DNA of 15,610 bases, from the NCBI GenBank assembly GCA_050733935.1, contig JBOHUC010000132.1, positions 1 to 15,610 on the forward strand, written 5' to 3'. Of the stretch, positions 1-6,538 are shown piece after piece. Position 1 is the first letter of the stretch. Each line of letters opens with the position of its first letter. The stretch comes from JBOHUC01 sp050733935 (GTDB taxonomy: Bacteria > Eisenbacteria > RBG-16-71-46 > DASYSL01). A model generated the notes under the pieces. It was not told where the DNA came from. It searched no databases and saw nothing but the letters and a program-made list of their open reading frames with translations. Position numbers and translations under genes: made by a program.

Positions 1-404
1 GGGAGATACGAGACGACGACGTCGGTCTTCGTGTCCTTGAGCAGCTTCACGATGTCGACCGTCGAACCGGGAGCCTTCTGGATGATCTGCGACAGGTACT
101 TGCCGAGCCCGTCGTGCGTCATGCCGCGCTGCACCTTGATCCCGGTCTTCGGCACGCTCGTGAACTTGAAGGTGTTGTTCGGTTCCGTGAAGATCGCCTC
201 GGCCAGATCCTTCCCGACCTTGTTCTTGTCGATGTCGATTGCGGCCGAGAACTCGATGTCGCGGATGTGATACCCGCCGAGATTGACGTGCATGAGGCCG
301 GGGACGAAGTCGTCGTCCTTCGCGTTGCGGTAGTAGTGCACGCCCTGCACGAAGGACGATGCACAGTTGCCGACGCCGATGATCGCCACTCGAACTTTGC
401 CCAT
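1..404 (-). CDS. ino1: Inositol-3-phosphate synthase (myo-inositol-1-phosphate synthase), N-terminal part, cut by window edge
   Basis: The enzyme converts D-glucose-6-phosphate to 1D-myo-inositol-3-phosphate with bound NAD+ in the cytoplasm. The 134 visible codons begin MGKVRVAIIGVGNCASS, a Rossmann NAD-binding start with the GVGNCASS signature. They continue with VQGVHYYRN, VPGLMHVNLGGYHIRDIEF, AAIDIDKNKVGKDL and VQRGMTHDGLGKY, ending at VVSYLP on the window edge. This is the short actinobacterial/archaeal type of about 360 residues, so roughly a third is present. The ATG at 402-404 has a GGAGG site at 414-418, nine bases upstream. The gene follows the phosphatidyltransferase stop by 33 bp, so the two probably share a transcript and a pathway. 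The family call is secure. The gene name is by family convention. Confidence 0.93.
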   Translation of the reverse strand, partial: MGKVRVAIIGVGNCASSFVQGVHYYRNAKDDDFVPGLMHVNLGGYHIRDIEFSAAIDIDKNKVGKDLAEAIFTEPNNTFKFTSVPKTGIKVQRGMTHDGLGKYLSQIIQKAPGSTVDIVKLLKDTKTDVVVSYL

Positions 405-437
405 CGTAAACGGCCTCCTCGGGAACCTCTTCCCGCG

Positions 438-1160
438 TCAGACGGCGGGTGTCGAAAGCTGCTTCCGCACGTGCGCAACGCGCTGGAAGGCGGTGAAAAA
501 CGAAAGTACGGCCAGCACCACGAGTGCCCAGGGCATGACCGGAGAAGCGGCGCCGAACAGTCCGGCGCCGAGGAGCACCACGAGTCGCTCCGGCCGTTCG
601 AACCAGCCGACCCGGCACTCGAGTCCCAGGCCTTCCGCGCGGGCCCGGGTGTACGAAACGAGAAACGCTCCGACGAGCGCGGCGATCGCCGCGAGCGCCG
701 TGAGCCAGTCGTCGAAGGCCGCCATGCGGATGGCCTCGGCGACTGGCGGCGGGTACTCCATCTGGAGGACCATGAGCTGGTCCTCGTCCGTGAGCAGCTC
801 GAGCGGCTGACGCGCGTAGTAGGCCGCCACCCCCAGGAACAGTGCTGCGTCCGCGATCCGGTCGGTCGTCGAATCGAGGAACGCGCCCCAGCGCGTTTCG
901 CCGCCGCGCATTCGCGCGAGCGACCCGTCGACGCTGTCGAGCAGGCAACCCACGAGTGCCACCAGGGAACCCGCGACGAACCGTCCGGCGCCGAAGAGCA
1001 CGCCACCGGCCATCGTCACGAGGAGCCCCGTCCACGTGACGTGGTCCGGACTCACCCCGAGTCGCGCGAGGAGCGACACGACCGGATGGAGCACACCGCG
1101 GACTCCGGCGCGCGCCGCATCCTTGCCCCGCGCCACCCACGACGCGCCCGAGCCCGTCAC
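438..1160 (-). CDS. CDP-alcohol phosphatidyltransferase, probably phosphatidylinositol phosphate synthase
   Basis: This membrane enzyme would transfer a phosphatidyl group from CDP-diacylglycerol to an alcohol. The neighbouring inositol-phosphate synthase suggests inositol phosphate, giving phosphatidylinositol phosphate. The 240-residue protein carries the complete family motif D-x2-DG-x2-AR-x8-G-x3-D-x3-D at residues 75-100 (DSVDG, AR, G92, D96, D100), which holds the metal ions and CDP. Hydrophobic segments flank the motif (about 43-72, 104-114, 155-170, 193-224). The SYTRARAEGLGL and ERPERL stretches resemble actinobacterial PIP synthases. An acidic/proline-rich insertion at about 122-148 is unusual. 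The start is GTG, overlapping the rsmI stop as GTGA, with a GGAGGA-type ribosome site at 1164-1170. A longer reading in this frame runs into rsmI and is rejected. Other head-group specificities, such as archaetidylinositol phosphate synthase, cannot be excluded. Confidence 0.88.
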   Translation of the reverse strand: MTGSGASWVARGKDAARAGVRGVLHPVVSLLARLGVSPDHVTWTGLLVTMAGGVLFGAGRFVAGSLVALVGCLLDSVDGSLARMRGGETRWGAFLDSTTDRIADAALFLGVAAYYARQPLELLTDEDQLMVLQMEYPPPVAEAIRMAAFDDWLTALAAIAALVGAFLVSYTRARAEGLGLECRVGWFERPERLVVLLGAGLFGAASPVMPWALVVLAVLSFFTAFQRVAHVRKQLSTPAV

Positions 1161-2044
1161 GACTTCCTCCGTCGACCCGTGCCGAGCACGAACTCCGCGC
1201 GCCGGCGCGCTTCCTCGGGCGTCGCTCCGGTCGCGATCTGCGCTGCGACGAACCGCTCGCGCGCGTCGGCCGCGTCGGCGGCATCGGCCGCGTCGGCCGC
1301 GGTCGATTTGCCGGTCGGCGACGAGCCCGCAACCACGAGGACCCACTCGCCGCGCTCGCGCTCGTCGGTCACCTGCGCGAGGACCGCCTCGACCGGACCG
1401 CGGAGCACTTCCTCGTGCAGCTTCGTGAGCTCGCGGCACGCGGCCACGGCCCGCCCGGGCGCGATTCGCGCGAGGGCTGCGAGCGTGGCCCGCACGCGAT
1501 GCGGCGCTTCGAACAGGACGAGCGTCTCCGCCCGCCCGAGCCACTCCGCGAGACGGCGATCGCGCACGCCCGCGCGCGTCGGAAGAAACCCTCCGAACGT
1601 GAACGCCGCGGTCGAAAGTCCGCTCACCGAGAGCGCCGCAACGAGCGCGCTCGGGCCGGGAACGGCCCGCACGGAAAGCCCGGCCTCGACGACCGCGCGC
1701 ACGACCCGCTCGCCGGGATCCGAGATCGCGGGACTTCCCGCGTCCACGACGAGAGCGCCGGACTCTCCGCGCTCGAGTCGCCGGACGATCTCCCGCGCGC
1801 GTTCGTCTTCGTTCGCCGCGCGGGAAGAGAAGAGCGGCGTGGACAGCCCGAAGTGGGCCAGCAGCCGCCGCGTGTGCCGCGTGTCCTCGGCCGCGATCCA
1901 GCGCACCGACGCGAGCGTTTCGAGCGCCCTTTCCGTCATGTCGCCGAGATTGCCGATCGGCGTGGCGACCAGATACAGAGTGCCCGGCTCCGTCCGAGGG
2001 GCCGCCGCGCGGCCCCGCCCCGCCTTGCGAGCGGCCCGGCTCAG
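1157..2044 (-). CDS. rsmI: 16S rRNA 2'-O-methyltransferase RsmI (C1402), with a non-canonical start
   Basis: RsmI 2'-O-methylates C1402 of 16S rRNA using S-adenosylmethionine and belongs to the tetrapyrrole-methylase fold. The family signatures are all present: TLYLVATPIGNLGD (about residues 22-35), AAEDTRHTRRLL, DAGSPAISDPG (about 101-111), VPGPSA (129-133) and CRELTKLHEE (203-212). The length of about 295 residues is normal. The start is a problem. Between the nadE stop and the conserved core there is no ATG, GTG or TTG in any frame. I place the start at the CTG of a CTGA overlap with the nadE stop, by analogy with the GTGA junction at the other end of this gene. A CTG at 1976-1978 preceded by CGGAG is the alternative. 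The nearest in-frame GTG codons (2168-2170, 2189-2191) lie well inside nadE. An Ala-Asp repeat sits near residues 249-261, between the catalytic domain and the C-terminal helices. Confidence 0.9.
   Translation of the reverse strand: MSRAARKAGRGRAAAPRTEPGTLYLVATPIGNLGDMTERALETLASVRWIAAEDTRHTRRLLAHFGLSTPLFSSRAANEDERAREIVRRLERGESGALVVDAGSPAISDPGERVVRAVVEAGLSVRAVPGPSALVAALSVSGLSTAAFTFGGFLPTRAGVRDRRLAEWLGRAETLVLFEAPHRVRATLAALARIAPGRAVAACRELTKLHEEVLRGPVEAVLAQVTDERERGEWVLVVAGSSPTGKSTAADAADAADAADARERFVAAQIATGATPEEARRRAEFVLGTGRRRKS
1265..1300. repeat. Four 9-bp tandem units (GTCGGCCGC type) inside rsmI
   Basis: Four consecutive nonamers read GTCGGCCGC, GTCGGCGGC, ATCGGCCGC and GTCGGCCGC on the plus strand. 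On the coding strand they give an Ala-Asp-Ala periodic linker between the methyltransferase core and the C-terminal helical segment. The same nonamer occurs twice in tandem in the second histidine kinase at 11288-11305. Confidence 0.8.
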
Positions 2045-2838
2045 TCGAGCCCGATCGGAAGGGCGACGTCGCGCCGGCGATCGAGCCGCGCCTTCACCTT
2101 TTCGATCACGTCGAGCGGCAGGCCCTTCGCGACCGCCTCCTCGTTCGATCCCTTGTTCTCGAGCAGCCACTCGAGCGCGGGGTCGATCCACTCGTACCCG
2201 GCCCCGAGCTCCGCTTCGTCCGACTGCCCCGGGTAGGCGTCGAGCGACGCACGCCGCTCGAGCACGAGTCCGGGAATCGCGAGCTCCTGGGCGAGCAGGC
2301 GGATCTGCGACTTGAAGAGCCCCTCGAACGGCCGGAACGCCGTGCCCTGGATCTTCGGTTCCGGACCGTAGTCGAGCGCCAGATCCGTCCGGTTCACGAT
2401 CTGAAGAACGAGCCCGCCGTAGTGCGCGCCGAGATCGTGCAGGATCGAGAGCCGCTCCCAGGCGAGTCGGGCCGCGCGGCGCTCGCGGCTCGCATCCGGG
2501 AAGTTCGCGAAATACGCATCCACCATCGGGCTGATGTTCACCCGCCGGGACGTGATTCCGAGCGTGTTGACGATTCCCTGCGCCGACGAAAGGCTCTGCG
2601 GATCCGACGTCCGGTAGGGAAGGCTCGCGCCGAGCACATTCGCGGCCCCGAGCGCCTCGACGCACAAATACGCCGCGGCCGTCGAATCGAGCCCTCCGGA
2701 GAGCCCGATCACGACCCGTGTCTGACCTCGGAGGGCGACTTCGCGCCTGAGGATTTCGAGGACCTTCTGGCGCAGGTCCGGCGTCCGCGCGCGCCAACGA
2801 GCCCACGCGCCGGTGGGGTCCGACGCCGTCCAATCCAT
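2041..2838 (-). CDS. nadE: NAD(+) synthetase, ammonia-dependent type, divergent
   Basis: NadE makes NAD+ from nicotinate adenine dinucleotide, ATP and ammonia. The 265-residue protein has the PP-loop pyrophosphatase motif SGGLDS at 47-52, LPYRTSD at 73-79, a central helical region, and GQSDEAELGAGYEWID at 204-219, which is strongly NadE-like. There is no glutaminase domain, so ammonia is the expected nitrogen donor. The usual ATP/substrate loop GN(K/R)SE is replaced by VNRTDLALDYG at 148-158, and the GDG-containing segment that normally follows is changed to PEPKIQGTAFRP. The protein is therefore a divergent NadE or a close relative. The ATG is preceded by no obvious ribosome site. A TATGCT hexamer at 2855-2860 suggests a short leader or leaderless mRNA, but this is weak. 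The gene lies 91 bp after the threonine aldolase stop and overlaps the proposed rsmI start. Confidence 0.86.
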   Translation of the reverse strand: MDWTASDPTGAWARWRARTPDLRQKVLEILRREVALRGQTRVVIGLSGGLDSTAAAYLCVEALGAANVLGASLPYRTSDPQSLSSAQGIVNTLGITSRRVNISPMVDAYFANFPDASRERRAARLAWERLSILHDLGAHYGGLVLQIVNRTDLALDYGPEPKIQGTAFRPFEGLFKSQIRLLAQELAIPGLVLERRASLDAYPGQSDEAELGAGYEWIDPALEWLLENKGSNEEAVAKGLPLDVIEKVKARLDRRRDVALPIGLD

Positions 2839-2929
2839 CGTGGGGGAGAAACTAGCATACGGGCCCGGACCCGGCCAGAATTGCGGCTTTCGGCGTCCAA
2901 GCCCTCCGCTCGCAGGTTCTTAGCGGTTC

Positions 2930-3994
2930 CTAGCGCCGCGTGGCCGGCACCTCGAAGAGGCCCCGCACCTCCTGGATCGCCCGCTCGATCCCGGCGTCGT
3001 CGACGTCGAGATGGGTCACCGCACGAAGAATCCGGGCCCCGAACGGGTTCATGCGGACGCCCCTTTCCTCGAGAGCCCGGGACGCCCGATCGGGCGTCCA
3101 TGCCGGGTCCGTGAGCTCGATCAGGACAATGTTGGTCTGCACGTGCGCGGGATCGACGTTCAGGCCCGGAGTCCCGGCGAGACCCTCGGCGAGCTTCCTT
3201 GCGCGGCGGTGATCGTCGGCCAGGCGGTCCATGTGATGGTCGAGCGCGTGGAGGCAGGCCGCGGCGAGAATTCCCCCCTGCCGCACTCCGCCGCCGAACA
3301 TCTTGCGATAGCGGCGGGCACGCTCGATCGACGCGCGATCTCCGGCCACGATCGAGCCGACCGGCGCCCCGAGGCCCTTCGAGAAGCACATCATCACAGT
3401 GTCGAACGACTGGACCCAGCGCGCGATCGGGATGCCGGTCGCGACCGAGGCGTTCCAGAGTCGCGCCCCGTCGAGATGCGTGCGGAGGCTTTTCTCGCGC
3501 GCGACGCGGGTCATCGCCTCGAGCGCTTCGAGCGGAACGATCGCGCCCTCGTGGCGATTGTGCGTGTTTTCGAGGCACAGAAGGCGCGTCGGCGGATTGT
3601 GATAGTCGTCGCTCCGCACGGCATTCGCGATGCGTTCGGGATCGAGCACGCCGCGCGTTCCCGGAAGCGGATGGAGATGGGCGCCCGAAAGCGCGGCCGC
3701 CGCACCGGCCTCGGAGTTGTAGATGTGGCTTTTCTCCTCGAGCAGAACCTCCTCGCCGTGCCGGATGTGCGAGCGCACCGCGAGCTGGTTCCCCATGGTC
3801 CCGCTCACGACGTAGAGCGCCGCCTCCTTGCCCGTGAGGGCGGCCACCCGGTCCTGGAGCGCGTGGATCGTCGGATCGTCGTCGAAGACGTCGTCGCCGA
3901 CCTCGGCTTCGGCCATGGCGCGCCGCATGGCAGGGGTGGGCCGGGTGACGGTGTCGGAGCGAAGATCGACCTGCGCAGGGGGAACGGCAGACAC
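2930..3994 (-). CDS. ltaE: Low-specificity L-threonine aldolase (PLP-dependent)
   Basis: The enzyme cleaves L-threonine or allo-threonine to glycine and acetaldehyde with pyridoxal phosphate in the cytosol. Family signatures run in order: VDLRSDTVTRPTPAMRRAM, VGDDVFDDDPT, GKEAALYV-SGTMGNQLA, LENTHNRHEG, HLDGARLWNA and FSKGLGAPVGS, whose lysine should bind PLP. MFGGGVRQGGILAAA and VTHLDVDD follow. The length of 354 residues is slightly longer than the E. coli enzyme. Two starts are possible. The GTG at 3992-3994 has a GAAAGGG ribosome-site-like sequence six bases upstream and begins just before VDLRSDTVT, so I prefer it. A TTG at 4010-4012 in the same frame would add six residues but has no visible ribosome site. 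It is the first gene of the five-gene minus-strand run and is divergent from the metallopeptidase gene. Confidence 0.93.
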   Translation of the reverse strand: MSAVPPAQVDLRSDTVTRPTPAMRRAMAEAEVGDDVFDDDPTIHALQDRVAALTGKEAALYVVSGTMGNQLAVRSHIRHGEEVLLEEKSHIYNSEAGAAAALSGAHLHPLPGTRGVLDPERIANAVRSDDYHNPPTRLLCLENTHNRHEGAIVPLEALEAMTRVAREKSLRTHLDGARLWNASVATGIPIARWVQSFDTVMMCFSKGLGAPVGSIVAGDRASIERARRYRKMFGGGVRQGGILAAACLHALDHHMDRLADDHRRARKLAEGLAGTPGLNVDPAHVQTNIVLIELTDPAWTPDRASRALEERGVRMNPFGARILRAVTHLDVDDAGIERAIQEVRGLFEVPATRR

Positions 3995-4058
3995 GGGATG
4001 CCCTTTCGACAAAGTCTTGCGGCGTCGGCGAATGAAGCGTTCGGACCCGGCGTCGCCA

Positions 4059-4087
4059 GGCCGCGGGAAGGCTGGCGGCCCGCGGCC
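4059..4087. promoter_or_regulatory. Perfect 9-bp inverted repeat in a divergent intergenic region
   Basis: GGCCGCGGG at 4059-4067 and CCCGCGGCC at 4079-4087 are exact inverted copies separated by 11 bases. They lie in the roughly 190-bp region between the divergent threonine aldolase and zinc-peptidase genes, where an operator or a leader hairpin would be expected. In DNA this GC-rich, such a dyad can arise by chance. I could not recognise a convincing sigma70 promoter for either gene here. Confidence 0.35.
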
Positions 4088-4185
4088 GGGGCGGGTAACG
4101 TCTCTCTGGAGACCGACGGCAGACTACCGCATCCAAACGTCGGAGGCGGGCCCCAATCGCCCGGTCCAGAAAGGTGTGCTCGACG

Positions 4186-4878
4186 ATGATGTTTCCGTTC
4201 TTCGATCCGACGATGCTGCTCGTCCTTCCGGGAATCGCTTTCGCGCTCTGGGCGCAGTGGAGGGTCAAGAGCACCTTCGACAAGTACAGCAAAGTGCGCG
4301 CGGCTTCGGGTCGCACGGGCCGGCACGTGGCCGAATCCCTGCTCGCCGCCTACGGTGTGCACGGAATCTCGGTCGAGCCCGTCGGCGGCCGGCTGAGCGA
4401 CCATTACGATCCGACGCATCACGTGGTGCGACTGTCGCAGGGCGTGTACGACTCCGATTCGGTCGCCGCTCTCGGCGTCGCCGCGCACGAGGTGGGACAC
4501 GCGATCCAGGACGCGAAGGGCTACATGCCCATGCGCTGGCGCTGGGCGCTCCTCGGTCCCGCGAATCTCGGGAGCACGCTCGCGCTCCCGCTCGCGTTCA
4601 TCGGCTTTCTGCTCGGCGCGGGCGGGGTGTGGCTCCTCAACTTCGCGATCATCCTTTTCACGGCGACCGTTCTGTTCCACCTCGTGACGCTGCCGGTCGA
4701 GTTCAACGCGAGCGCCCGCGCATACGCACACTTGCGGGATTCCGGAATCACGTCGCCCGACGAGGCCGCGATGGCGAAGAAGGTGCTCGACGCCGCTGCG
4801 CTGACCTACGTCGCGAGTGCGGCGGTTGCGCTCCTGTCGCTCCTTCGGCTCGTGCTCATCCGGAATTCGCGCGACTAG
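4186..4878 (+). CDS. YugP-type zinc metallopeptidase, membrane protein (Zn_peptidase_2 family)
   Basis: This is a predicted integral membrane zinc peptidase of unknown physiological substrate. The 230-residue protein begins with a transmembrane segment (about 9-24), followed by the family-typical WAQWRVKSTFDKYSKV, and SGRTGRHVAE, LSDHYDPTHHVVRLS, and AAHEVGHAIQDAKGY. HEVGH at 101-105 supplies two zinc ligands and the catalytic glutamate. The LPVEFNASARA segment at 169-179 would carry a third ligand, E172. Two hydrophobic stretches lie between them (about 133-168), and a last one near 205-224. The chosen ATG has an AAAGG site at 4170-4174. An in-frame GTG at 4174 would add four residues but overlaps that site, and a second ATG follows immediately. 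It is the only plus-strand gene here and is transcribed towards the HU gene, with a shared hairpin between them. Confidence 0.93.
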   Translation: MMFPFFDPTMLLVLPGIAFALWAQWRVKSTFDKYSKVRAASGRTGRHVAESLLAAYGVHGISVEPVGGRLSDHYDPTHHVVRLSQGVYDSDSVAALGVAAHEVGHAIQDAKGYMPMRWRWALLGPANLGSTLALPLAFIGFLLGAGGVWLLNFAIILFTATVLFHLVTLPVEFNASARAYAHLRDSGITSPDEAAMAKKVLDAAALTYVASAAVALLSLLRLVLIRNSRD

Positions 4879-4903
4879 ACTCCGCCGCGCGTGGAAACGA
4901 AAG

Positions 4904-4940
4904 AGGGGACGAGGCTTGAGCCTCGTCCCCTTCCTGTTTT
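4904..4940. terminator. Bidirectional intrinsic terminator between convergent genes
   Basis: A perfect stem GGGGACGAGGC / GCCTCGTCCCC (4905-4915 and 4920-4930) has a TTGA loop, and an outer A-T pair extends it. It is followed on the plus strand by TTCCTGTTTT and on the minus strand by TCTTTCGTTT. It lies 26 bp after the zinc-peptidase stop and about 30 bp beyond the HU stop on the other strand, so it can end both transcripts. Confidence 0.88.
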
Positions 4941-4968
4941 GGCACGGGTCGTCGTCGCGGCGGGCCGT

Positions 4969-5247
4969 CTAGCCCTGCGCGACCATGTCCTTCAACTCCT
5001 TGCTGACCTTGAAGACCGGGACCTTGCGGGGCGGCACCGGCACCGCCTCACCCGTGCGCGGGTTCCGCGCCAGGCGGGACTTGCGATCCTTCACTTTGAA
5101 TGTCCCGAACCCCCGGATCTCGATGTGGTGGCCGTTCGCGAGGGCACGGCTGACCGCTTCGAGAAAGCCATCTACAGTATCCGCAACGTCCTTCTTGGTG
5201 AGCCCCGTTCGTTCGGCGATCTGGTCGACGATGTCGGCCTTGGTCAT
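4969..5247 (-). CDS. HU/IHF-family histone-like DNA-binding protein
   Basis: This is a small dimeric nucleoid protein that bends and compacts DNA. The 92-residue protein matches the whole family: MTKADIVDQIAERTGLTKKDV at the N-terminus, FLEAVSRALANG, IEIRGFGTFKV, and the DNA-gripping arm region SRLARNPRTGEAVPVPPRKVPVFK. NPRTG is the beta-arm signature and VPVFKVSKELKD the closing segment. The ATG has a GGAGG site at 5254-5258, six bases upstream, and a sigma70-type promoter lies about 65-90 bp upstream. The gene appears to be monocistronic, since the preceding gene (KARI-like) ends more than 100 bp away and a strong terminator follows. Whether it is HU-alpha/beta-like or IHF-like cannot be decided from one copy. 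Confidence 0.96.
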   Translation of the reverse strand: MTKADIVDQIAERTGLTKKDVADTVDGFLEAVSRALANGHHIEIRGFGTFKVKDRKSRLARNPRTGEAVPVPPRKVPVFKVSKELKDMVAQG

Positions 5248-5286
5248 GTCGAACCTCCGCTCAACCGTTCGCTCCCGTGCCAGGAA

Positions 5287-5304
5287 GCCCCTCCTTGGTG
5301 GGGC
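5287..5304. promoter_or_regulatory. Imperfect palindrome at the predicted HU transcription start
   Basis: On the minus strand this reads GCCCCACCAAGGAGGGGC, an 18-bp dyad with one mismatched pair. It begins about 7 bp downstream of the predicted -10 box, so it would form the first bases of the HU mRNA or sit as an operator over +1. A role is inferred only from its position. Confidence 0.35.
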
Positions 5305-5311
5305 AAGCGGC

Positions 5312-5339
5312 AGCCTAAAGTTTTCCGAAAATCTGTCAA
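5312..5339 (-). promoter_or_regulatory. Sigma70-type promoter for the HU gene
   Basis: On the minus strand a perfect -35 hexamer TTGACA (5334-5339) is followed after 16 bp by TAGGCT (5312-5317), which matches three of six -10 positions. The surrounding sequence is distinctly AT-richer than the genes around it (TTTTCCGAAAAT). The predicted transcript would have a leader of about 58 bases. Confidence 0.6.
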
Positions 5340-5366
5340 TCAGTTTTTCCCCAAGGCCTTAGCGGG

Positions 5367-6530
5367 TTATCCCCGGGCGGGACCCGCGGCCCGGCGGGAG
5401 GCCGGGCTCTGAGAAGGGGCCGTGGAGGGCGCCGGAGCGGGCCCGGCGGCAGGTGCCGGAGCAGGCGCTGAGGCGGGTGCCGGGGCGGGCGCGGGGCCCG
5501 CACCGGGAGGGGTTGCCAGAGGGGTCGCGGGAGGCGGTGCAGCAGGAGTTGCCGGGTCGGACGCCTCGCCCAGCGCCCGGCTTCGGGAGCGGGCCATTCC
5601 AAGGGCACGGGCGGCCGCCCGGAGCTCGGCGAGCCGCTTCCGGCCGGCGGCCGATTCGGCCTCCCACTCGCCGGCGAACGCCCCGCTTCGAATCTCCTCG
5701 AGCAGGTTCGCCATGGCCGCGCGCGACGTAGCGTTCACGACCCGCGGGCCGCGCGTGAGCGCGCCGTAGAGCGCGGTCGCCGAGATCCGGTCGCGCAGGC
5801 CGTCGGGCCCTTCGTCGTGGATCACGTCGACCAGGTGCTTGAGCTGATGCACGCACTCGAGGTATGCGAGCCGTTCGTCGTAGCCGGCATCGACGAGCGT
5901 TTGAAACGCGGCCTGCACGAGCTCGAGCACACCGCCCACGACCACGGCCTGCTCGCCGAACAGATCGACCTCGGTCTCCGCGCGCGCGGTCGTCTCGATG
6001 ATCGTTCCGCCGGGTCGCGAGGCGCCGAGGGCCTCCGCGTAGTCGTGCGCCTTCTCGCGCGCACGGCCGGAGGAGTCGGTCACGAACGCCGCGTAGAACG
6101 GGACGCTGCGGCCGGCCTCGAACTCCGCGCGCAGCTCGACGCCGGGGGCGGCAGGCGCGACCAGGAGGAGGTCATGGCCCGGAGGCGCTGCGAGCCCTCC
6201 GTACACGGCTGCGAAGCCGTGCGCGAGCACGACCGCGGTGTCGGGCGCGAGCGCGCGGGCGATCGTGCTCGAGAAGACCTCGGGCAGGACTTCATCCGGA
6301 AGGAGACACGCGACGAATGCGGCTTCGCGCGACGCGGCGGCCGCGGCGAGGTCAACGGGCGTGAACCCGTCCGCCCGGGCGCTCTCGAAGCCGGCTCCCG
6401 GACGGGAACCGACCGTGACCCGCACGCCCGAGTCGCGCAGGCAGAGCGCCTGCGCGCGGCCCTGATGGCCGTATCCCAGAACGACAACGGCGCGGCCCGC
6501 CAGCCGGACCGCGCCGCCTTCGACTGCCAT
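5367..6530 (-). CDS. Ketol-acid reductoisomerase homologue with altered active site and Pro/Ala-rich tail
   Basis: The fold and most motifs are those of IlvC, which makes 2,3-dihydroxy-isovalerate in valine and isoleucine synthesis with NADPH. Residues 18-36 hold the nucleotide-binding GYGHQGRAQALCLRDSG. PDE (78-80), AHGF (103-106), ETEVDLFGEQAVVVGG (185-200), AYLECVHQLKHLVD (222-235) and ISATALYG (249-256) follow in the expected order. Three deviations matter. The motif VAPKGPGH is VAPAAPGV (124-131), so the active-site lysine is alanine. The glutamate of the HELK-type motif is glutamine (Q229). ISATAE is ISATAL. The metal-binding D189 and E193, E225 and S250 remain. Residues from about 323 to 387 form a tail dominated by Pro-Ala pairs that normal class I enzymes (about 330 residues) lack. 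It starts 8 bp after the TPR gene stop with no strong ribosome site, so coupling is likely. No ilv or leu gene is nearby. It is probably not the housekeeping enzyme. Confidence 0.85.
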   Translation of the reverse strand: MAVEGGAVRLAGRAVVVLGYGHQGRAQALCLRDSGVRVTVGSRPGAGFESARADGFTPVDLAAAAASREAAFVACLLPDEVLPEVFSSTIARALAPDTAVVLAHGFAAVYGGLAAPPGHDLLLVAPAAPGVELRAEFEAGRSVPFYAAFVTDSSGRAREKAHDYAEALGASRPGGTIIETTARAETEVDLFGEQAVVVGGVLELVQAAFQTLVDAGYDERLAYLECVHQLKHLVDVIHDEGPDGLRDRISATALYGALTRGPRVVNATSRAAMANLLEEIRSGAFAGEWEAESAAGRKRLAELRAAARALGMARSRSRALGEASDPATPAAPPPATPLATPPGAGPAPAPAPASAPAPAPAAGPAPAPSTAPSQSPASRRAAGPARG

Positions 6531-6538
6531 GTGACCCG

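Noticed and set aside
438..1544. A 368-residue form of the phosphatidyltransferase
   Set aside because: The extra 128 residues are an Arg-rich shadow of rsmI. The GTG at 1158-1160 has a strong ribosome site and a GTGA overlap.
114..2315. 733-codon open frame on the plus strand
   Set aside because: It is antisense to four genes with clear family motifs and its translation is Arg/Ala/Pro-rich with no recognisable domain, as expected for an opposite-strand shadow in GC-rich DNA.
1157..2833. A 558-residue NadE-overlapping form of RsmI
   Set aside because: The first half is an out-of-frame shadow of nadE. Only the part after the nadE stop matches the RsmI family.
4100..4113. GTCTC-TCTG-GAGAC inverted repeat upstream of the metallopeptidase gene
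   Set aside because: Only five paired bases and no promoter elements positioned around it.
3011..4189. 392-codon plus-strand frame ending at the metallopeptidase start
   Set aside because: It is antisense to the well-supported threonine aldolase and has no family features.
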